Shown here one piece after another: positions 6,068 through 10,490 of a stretch of DNA of 10,490 nucleotides. The notes under the pieces were generated by a model. It ran no database searches, was not told the DNA's origin, and saw only the letters and a list, made by a program, of their open reading frames with translations. Source of the stretch: an uncultured Clostridia bacterium (GTDB lineage Bacteria > Bacillota_I > Bacilli_A > RF39 > UBA660); NCBI GenBank assembly GCA_947569225.1, contig CANORX010000018.1, positions 1 to 10,490 on the forward strand, in the 5' to 3' direction. The position numbers were made by a program, and so were the translations under genes. Numbering within the stretch: the stretch's first letter is position 1; each line of letters begins with the position of its first letter.

Positions 6068-7265
6068 TTATAACAACAGTTTTAATATGAAATGGAACTC
6101 TAGCAACGCCACTTCGTTCGCCATATTCTATATGAACAGTTCTACCAATATAAGATTGAGAATCGAATAAAACTTCTTGTTGAACAATATGACTAACACT
6201 TAAACGAGTTTCAAACTTTTCATCATTAATATCATTTTTACAAAGAAGAATGGGTAAATCACGTTTCTTTTCTTTATAAATATCAAGAATTATAAAATCT
6301 CCTTCAGCAGCATCTTTAAACTTCTCCATATAATTAGCTCTACGTCTACCGTATTGATAATCAGTTTCAGTATTACGAAGTATAAGACCTTCAAAACCTA
6401 TATTAATAAAATTATTTCTAGCTTTAATAGCTTTATCATTATTATTAATATATATACTAGGAAGAATAATCAATCGCTCTTTATTATTATAATGTTCTTC
6501 AATATTATTAAAAGAAGTAGGCTTTTTAATATGATAACGATACATATTTCTATGAGCTTGGTCACCTTCCATCATAATATCATAACACCAAAATTGAAGA
6601 AGTTTATTTTCAACACAATTAGCATCTTTAACAAAATGATTAATTTGATTAACAGTATAACCCGGAAGATAAACTTCACCATCAAGTGCTGCAAATCCAT
6701 TAATCATATCGTCGATAATATTTGTATTAATAGTAGCAAGCAAATAATCTTCAAGATAGCCAAGAGTATGCCAAGTAAGACCTTCACGACTTTGGAAACG
6801 AAGCCTAACAGGTTTAAACATATCATTTTGAGTATAAGCAGTAACAATACAACGTAGACCATTAATCTTATACTGACCATACATACAACTGACTTTTTTC
6901 CAAACATTACCATTATACGTTTTAGCAAGCATTGGAAGTAAAAGATTACTGTTTCCATTACTAAGGTCTTTAGGTAGATAAGTATTTAGAAAATTAAATA
7001 GAGTATCATTATCTCCATCCTCCACGGGGGGTAAACCCTGCATATCACAAAGTTCATTAAGATATGTATATCCTTGTTTAATCTTATCATTATATCTACT
7101 TTCAAGTTCTTTTTGACCATCTTTTTGAGTAACAGCATAAACTTCTTTACGAATATTACCTCGAACAAGACCATAAAAAACAGTGATACTATTAGTACCA
7201 CTGTCAAGTTCAGCCCACCAAACAGTAGGTGCACCATTATTATTTCTACGATAAAGTTTATTCAT
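6048..7265 (-). CDS. ATP-dependent DNA ligase with N-terminal WGR-like domain
   Basis: Seals nicks in phage DNA by the ATP-dependent nucleotidyltransferase mechanism. Residues 1 to about 72 resemble a WGR domain: PTVWWAELDSGTNSITVFYG, then VRGNIRKEV and a helix ending NDKIKQGY, matching the WGR 'W....G..i...yGriG ... K...GY' layout. The ligase core follows: motif I YKINGLR with the adenylated Lys at 133 (Asn where KxDGxR has Asp), FQSREG (157-162), motif III LDGEVY (194-199), FWCYDIM (225-231), motif IV FEGLILRN (291-298) and motif V EKFK (314-317). The C-terminal ~85 residues (GRTVHIEYGERSGVARVPF) fit an OB-like domain. 405 residues from the ATG at 7263-7265, overlapping the previous gene by 8 bases; a GTG three codons earlier is less likely. 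The interdomain linker (about 77-84) carries one copy of the GC-rich repeat. Confidence 0.87.
   Translation of the reverse strand: MNKLYRRNNNGAPTVWWAELDSGTNSITVFYGLVRGNIRKEVYAVTQKDGQKELESRYNDKIKQGYTYLNELCDMQGLPPVEDGDNDTLFNFLNTYLPKDLSNGNSNLLLPMLAKTYNGNVWKKVSCMYGQYKINGLRCIVTAYTQNDMFKPVRLRFQSREGLTWHTLGYLEDYLLATINTNIIDDMINGFAALDGEVYLPGYTVNQINHFVKDANCVENKLLQFWCYDIMMEGDQAHRNMYRYHIKKPTSFNNIEEHYNNKERLIILPSIYINNNDKAIKARNNFINIGFEGLILRNTETDYQYGRRRANYMEKFKDAAEGDFIILDIYKEKKRDLPILLCKNDINDEKFETRLSVSHIVQQEVLFDSQSYIGRTVHIEYGERSGVARVPFHIKTVVINGDTRL
7015..7038 (-). repeat. GC-rich 24-base dispersed repeat, copy in the ligase gene
   Basis: Read on the minus strand it is GGGTTTACC followed directly by CCCCGTGGAGGATGG. 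It is 21/24 identical to the copy at 8541-8564, which lies on the other strand. It encodes ligase residues 77-84 (GLPPVEDG) using CCC, GTG and GAG codons that stand out from the surrounding AT-rich codon use. Confidence 0.8.
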
Positions 7266-7818
7266 TATGTTCACTTATTTTTAAACCATTAAATGCAAAA
7301 CTAACAGCTTTACCACCTAGAAGTTTAGCTTTACGCTGAGCAATCGTTTCCTTTTTAGGCTTAATAGCCTTTGCAATACCGGTGCTAACATCAATGGGCT
7401 TACCTGTAAAGACATCTTTTGATTGATTAACTCTGCTAGCACTTCTAGTGCTTTTCCTTGGTTTTTTACTATAATATCGTACTGGGTTTCTTCTCTCAAA
7501 ATCAAGATTTTTTTCATGTATATCAATAATTTTTTTAATAATAGTATTACGATAATCAATATAACTTTGAGCTTTTTCTGGATGATGTTCTAGAACAAGA
7601 TAAAGTTTATCAAGAATATATTCAATACTAGAAAGAGTAATACGATAACCATAATTAATAGTTTGTCTAGGACGAGAACCATCAGGATAAATAGTAGTAC
7701 AATCTAAATCTTTAATATAAGATTCAATTGCATCAGCCATTGTAGATTTATCAATAACATAATTAATATATCTAATATCTCTATCATCTAGCTTTTCTTC
7801 ATATCCTTTTATTATCAT
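7258..7818 (-). CDS. 186-residue hypothetical protein with basic C-terminal half
   Basis: Not recognised. The first ~115 residues look helical (YEEKLDDRDIRYINYVIDKS, SSIEYILDKLYLVLEHHPEK). After that comes a low-complexity, Lys/Arg/Ser-rich stretch (RRNPVRYYSKKPRKSTRSAS and on to KPKKETIAQRKAKLLGGK) that suggests a flexible nucleic-acid-binding tail. The ATG at 7816-7818 overlaps the TGA of the preceding gene (ATGA), and the stop overlaps the ligase start by 8 bases, so it is tightly coupled to the ligase and might assist it. That role is inference from context only. Confidence 0.7.
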   Translation of the reverse strand: MIIKGYEEKLDDRDIRYINYVIDKSTMADAIESYIKDLDCTTIYPDGSRPRQTINYGYRITLSSIEYILDKLYLVLEHHPEKAQSYIDYRNTIIKKIIDIHEKNLDFERRNPVRYYSKKPRKSTRSASRVNQSKDVFTGKPIDVSTGIAKAIKPKKETIAQRKAKLLGGKAVSFAFNGLKISEHNE

Positions 7819-8243
7819 AGATTTTCTTTCTTACATTTATAAATAATAATACGAGTTGGTTTACCTATAAGACAATGATTATATTTAAACCATTCAATAA
7901 TATCAAATGTAGGATAAGTTTTAGCTATTCCTTCAATAACAGCATAACCTTCTTGATAATTAAAATTACTATGAATAGTTCCACCATTATCAGTATCAAG
8001 TAAGCTAAACTTTTTGATATATTCAACATCATCATTAGAAGATAGATTAATTTCTCCATAACAATAAATATCTTTTTTATCAATACGTTTACCATCTATA
8101 TTAATATATTCCCATTTATCAAGATCTTGTTCATCTTGTTCAGTAATAGGACGCATAACAGTATATGTAACACCAGCTAAACTTTTAGTATGGCAAAGTA
8201 TTACTTTCTTCCGTATCCCAAGTAAATTCAGTTTCTTCTCCAT
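7815..8243 (-). CDS. 142-residue hypothetical protein
   Basis: Not recognised. A mixed alpha/beta, fairly acidic middle (EQDEQDLDKWEYINIDGKR, INLSSNDDVEYIKKF) with an aromatic-rich end (FDIIEWFKYNHCLIG, RIIIYKCKK). No signal peptide or membrane segment. The ATG at 8241-8243 makes a 59-base overlap with the primase gene; the next ATG, at 8154-8156, would avoid the overlap. The longer start is preferred because the in-frame codons just after the primase stop (KSLAGVTYTV) look coding. Start uncertain. Confidence 0.65.
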   Translation of the reverse strand: MEKKLNLLGIRKKVILCHTKSLAGVTYTVMRPITEQDEQDLDKWEYINIDGKRIDKKDIYCYGEINLSSNDDVEYIKKFSLLDTDNGGTIHSNFNYQEGYAVIEGIAKTYPTFDIIEWFKYNHCLIGKPTRIIIYKCKKENL

Positions 8244-9396
8244 AATTATCTTCTATATATTTAACAACTTGTTGAGTTAGTTCATTAATAACATTTATAG
8301 AATAACTACTTCTCAATTCTGCAAAATCTTTAACACCAAGTTCTTTAGGAATAATAATAGGTATAATATCATAATCATTCTTAAGAATCACAGCTTCCAT
8401 AAGACCAGTTCTATCATTATCCATAAGGCTAATAAGAAAACCATTTCGATTAAGTTTACTACGAAGCCAATCATATTCAATTTGACGAAGTTTATAAGTT
8501 TCATGTGGAATATTAACAACACCAATAGTTTTAGATTCAAGGGTAAACCCCCCGTAGAGGATGGAATGATTAATACTCTTTAGATAACATTCAAGACTTA
8601 ATCTATCTTTAGTAGATTTAGTTATAATAATAATGTCATAATTATCTAATTCAAGATTAATAATTCCTTCAATAGTATTACTATTAGTTATAAACTTAAC
8701 TTCAGTTTTCTTATTTCTATTAGGAAAATATAATTTAACATTAACTATTCCTCTTTTATCTTGTCCAAGAACGTAACCATAACATAAATCTGTTTTATCT
8801 TTATCGTAAAAATATTTAGGAATAGGATTAGTAGAACGATTAATATAAAATTGGTCAACAGGATAAACAAAATGAGTATTAAGAAAATTAAGATTAATAC
8901 CAAATTGTCCCCAATACTTAGCATCTAAATTATTCCACGGACGAGTAACAAGCTCAATAATAGGTTTATGATTACGTACATTACTAATAGCCCTAGTAAT
9001 ATTATAATCGTTGTTTTCATCTTTATCTTGTCCATAAATAATATTTCTAAAAGTATAAGCAATATGTTTAAGAACAAATAGAAATTGACTTTTAATAGAA
9101 ATATCAATTTGCTTATGAACAATTTCAGAGAGTACAGTTGCAGCAGCGTCTATACAATCTCCCCACCAATATCCAGCAAAATCTCTTCCTTTAAGTTTAT
9201 TCCTATTATCATATCTAAAACCAAAACTAGGATGAGTATCTTCACGAAAAGGACTAGATATAAATTCTCCTGTATCTATACAATGTTGTATATCTTCAAC
9301 ACTAATTCCAGTATAAGCACTAAAAATAGTTACTTGACTAACTTTAGAGAAAATATAATCTTTAGTTAAAATAGTATTATTAATATTTCTTTTCAT
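8185..9396 (-). CDS. DnaG-like TOPRIM primase without zinc-ribbon cysteines
   Basis: Likely makes RNA primers for phage replication. Residues ~25-90 follow the primase N-terminal pattern: an ISVEDIQHCI helix, SPFREDTHPSF (48-58) in place of the DnaG 'CPFHxExTPSF', then RDFAGYWWGDCIDAAATV (71-88), matching the 'f.C.gCg..GdaI.fv' strand. The zinc-binding Cys/His set is absent. A TOPRIM domain follows: YDIIIITKSTKDRLSL (253-268), of the phage 'TKSxKD' type in place of the catalytic Glu, and FLISLMDNDRTG (320-331) with the D-x-D pair at 326 and 328. 403 residues from the ATG at 9394-9396. The in-frame extension to 9480 runs through a terminator hairpin and is rejected. First gene of its unit. A GC-rich repeat copy falls between the TOPRIM motifs. 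Confidence 0.82.
   Translation of the reverse strand: MKRNINNTILTKDYIFSKVSQVTIFSAYTGISVEDIQHCIDTGEFISSPFREDTHPSFGFRYDNRNKLKGRDFAGYWWGDCIDAAATVLSEIVHKQIDISIKSQFLFVLKHIAYTFRNIIYGQDKDENNDYNITRAISNVRNHKPIIELVTRPWNNLDAKYWGQFGINLNFLNTHFVYPVDQFYINRSTNPIPKYFYDKDKTDLCYGYVLGQDKRGIVNVKLYFPNRNKKTEVKFITNSNTIEGIINLELDNYDIIIITKSTKDRLSLECYLKSINHSILYGGFTLESKTIGVVNIPHETYKLRQIEYDWLRSKLNRNGFLISLMDNDRTGLMEAVILKNDYDIIPIIIPKELGVKDFAELRSSYSINVINELTQQVVKYIEDNYGEETEFTWDTEESNTLPY
8541..8564 (+). repeat. GC-rich 24-base dispersed repeat, copy in the primase gene
   Basis: The + strand reads GGGTAAACC followed directly by CCCCGTAGAGGATGG. It differs from the ligase copy at three positions (two in the A/T centre of GGGTWWACC, one R) and lies in the opposite orientation. 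Read in the primase frame it encodes residues 278-286 (SILYGGFTL) with GGG-GGG codons that are unusual here. Confidence 0.8.
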
Positions 9397-9430
9397 AATA
9401 TTTCTAATTTGACCTTTATCGTGAACATAT

Positions 9431-9472
9431 AAAAAAAGAGGATTAGGCACTAAAATAGTACCCAATCCTCTT
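9431..9472 (-). terminator. Intrinsic terminator downstream of the SSB-like gene
   Basis: AAGAGGATT (9436-9444) pairs perfectly with AATCCTCTT (9464-9472). Two more short pairs (GG/CC, AC/GT) separated by mismatches continue the stem around a TAAAATA loop. On the minus strand a run of seven T (9437-9431) follows. It sits 31 bases past the SSB stop and 35 bases before the primase ATG, so primase must start its own transcript or depend on read-through. The 106-base gap (9397-9502) holds little else; no clear TAnnTTTG box was found. Confidence 0.85.
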
Positions 9473-9502
9473 ACATACAACTATTTAACTAACTTTAATT
9501 TT

Positions 9503-10490
9503 TTAAAATGGTAAATCTTCTGTTGGATTAACAAAAGCACCAGCAGCATCATTACCACCGCCAAATGGACTAAAATCTCCACCTCCATTAAATCCACCAA
9601 CAGGATTCATAGGAGCAGCAGTTTGAACACCAGGCATTACACCTACACCAGGCATAGCAACATTCGGCTGTTTAGCTTGTTCGGCAGATTTTTGATAAAC
9701 AATACTTTCTTTATAAGGGTCAATATGAAGACTAGGAGCTGATTGTTCTTTATAAAGTTCAATAACTCCATCATTAATAAATGTAGGAAATCCTAAATCA
9801 CCAAATGAGGATTTACTTCCAACAACAGCGCGCCATTTACCATCATTCTTAATAAAACGAAGAAGTTTCATCCAAATAGTAATAGGTTTACCTTTAGCAT
9901 CTTTATAAACAGGTTTTCCATTATTGTTAAGTAATTTAACATAATTTTCAAACACAGTCTTATAACCAGCTATAACTTCTTCAGCTTCAACAGGTACATA
10001 TTGCATATTTTCATCAAAATCTTCAAAAGGTAAAGTAAGAGCATCAATTTCTTCTTCTGTTAAATCACGACCTTTAAGAACAAATACATTATATATATGT
10101 TTCATAAAGCGGAAAATGTTATCAACTTTCCAAGCACCTTTACCACCGGGAATAGTTTCAACATTACTTTCAGCAGGAAGAAGGCGTTGAGTTACATAAC
10201 GACGTTCATTGATATTTTCATGATTACTAGCAAAAGTAAATGTAAGATAAGGAATACTCATACCAGCAAATGAAGGCATACCTTGAATATCATCTTTCAA
10301 TGTAGCCCAATCAACTTTAACATCTTCAAGATGACCAATAAACAAGCCATTAGCTTTATTACAATCAGTACGTTCATCAAACTTTTTACGAGTTACATCA
10401 CGTAAATCATTATTAATACCTCTACCTCTACGTTTTTTAGGAGTTTGTACTTCTGCATTAGCAGTTTGTTCAGCACTTGCTACAACAGTA
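9503..10490 (-). CDS. Single-stranded DNA-binding protein-like, 5' end outside window
   Basis: Probably coats single-stranded DNA during replication and recruits partners. The frame stays open to the right edge, giving 328 codons. A TTG near 10345 is not a start: 48 more sense codons lie upstream, including a basic patch PKKRRGRGINNDLRD and an Ala/Thr/Gln-rich leader. The central ~200 residues contain strand-rich segments (SIPYLTFTFASN, KPITIWMKLLRFIKNDGKWR) and helical inserts (GRDLTEEEIDAL). The C-terminal ~60 residues are a low-complexity Gly/Pro/Met/Asn linker ending in the acidic-hydrophobic tip TEDLPF, the hallmark of SSB tails. The classical OB-fold sequence is not obvious, so the call rests mainly on the tail, its flexible linker and the place beside primase. 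It is followed by a strong terminator. Confidence 0.72.
   Translation of the reverse strand, partial: TVVASAEQTANAEVQTPKKRRGRGINNDLRDVTRKKFDERTDCNKANGLFIGHLEDVKVDWATLKDDIQGMPSFAGMSIPYLTFTFASNHENINERRYVTQRLLPAESNVETIPGGKGAWKVDNIFRFMKHIYNVFVLKGRDLTEEEIDALTLPFEDFDENMQYVPVEAEEVIAGYKTVFENYVKLLNNNGKPVYKDAKGKPITIWMKLLRFIKNDGKWRAVVGSKSSFGDLGFPTFINDGVIELYKEQSAPSLHIDPYKESIVYQKSAEQAKQPNVAMPGVGVMPGVQTAAPMNPVGGFNGGGDFSPFGGGNDAAGAFVNPTEDLPF

Noticed and set aside
6354..6857. Plus-strand ORF of 167 codons opposite the ligase gene
   Set aside because: It is fully antisense to a ligase with conserved motifs, and its translation is low-complexity Ile/Asn/Ser/Lys, typical of a reverse shadow of AT-rich coding sequence.
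9397..9480. N-terminal extension of the primase to 9480
   Set aside because: It would be translated from within the strong terminator hairpin of the SSB gene; the ATG at 9394-9396 gives a normal start.
10343..10345. TTG as the start of the SSB-like gene
   Set aside because: The same frame continues without a stop to the window edge with normal codon use and a charged N-terminal segment, so the gene is simply cut by the edge.

Overview
The window looks like the DNA-replication and nucleotide-metabolism module of a tailed dsDNA phage, most probably a crAss-like phage (order Crassvirales) that infects a gut Bacteroidetes host. That assignment is an inference. It rests on the gene set (SSB, TOPRIM primase, ATP-dependent ligase, phage dNMP kinase, ThyX, dUTPase, Gp157-like and DUF932 proteins), the very AT-rich sequence, the general lack of Shine-Dalgarno sites and one Bacteroidetes-type -7 box. 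All genes lie on the minus strand and are packed tightly with short overlaps (ATGA, TAATG). The standard code fits: stops are mostly TAA, with some TGA and a single TAG, and no gene needs a recoded stop. No tRNA, rRNA, CRISPR array or insertion sequence was seen.

In transcription order (right to left) there are three units. Unit 1 is the 3' part of an SSB-like gene with a DLPF tail, running in from the right edge and ending at an intrinsic terminator (9431-9472). Unit 2 runs from the primase (9396) through two unknown proteins, a WGR-domain/ATP-dependent DNA ligase fusion and another unknown protein, to an intrinsic terminator (5639-5679). A structured non-coding spacer follows (5411-5638) with a possible promoter near 5436-5443. 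Unit 3 starts with dNMP kinase and continues with a four-cysteine protein, ThyX, two small proteins, a Gp157-like coiled-coil protein, an intergenic hairpin, a 39-residue ORF, DUF932, dUTPase and a DUF1653-like protein. It continues past the left edge, where the first codons of another gene are visible.

The recognisable enzymes cooperate. dUTPase converts dUTP to dUMP, ThyX methylates dUMP to dTMP, and dNMP kinase makes the diphosphate. Primase, SSB and ligase then serve replication of the AT-rich genome. The least ordinary signals are a GC-rich 24-base repeat found at two places inside unrelated genes on opposite strands, with its core repeated as the two arms of an intergenic hairpin; the WGR-ligase fusion; and the run of adjacent hairpins between the two operons.
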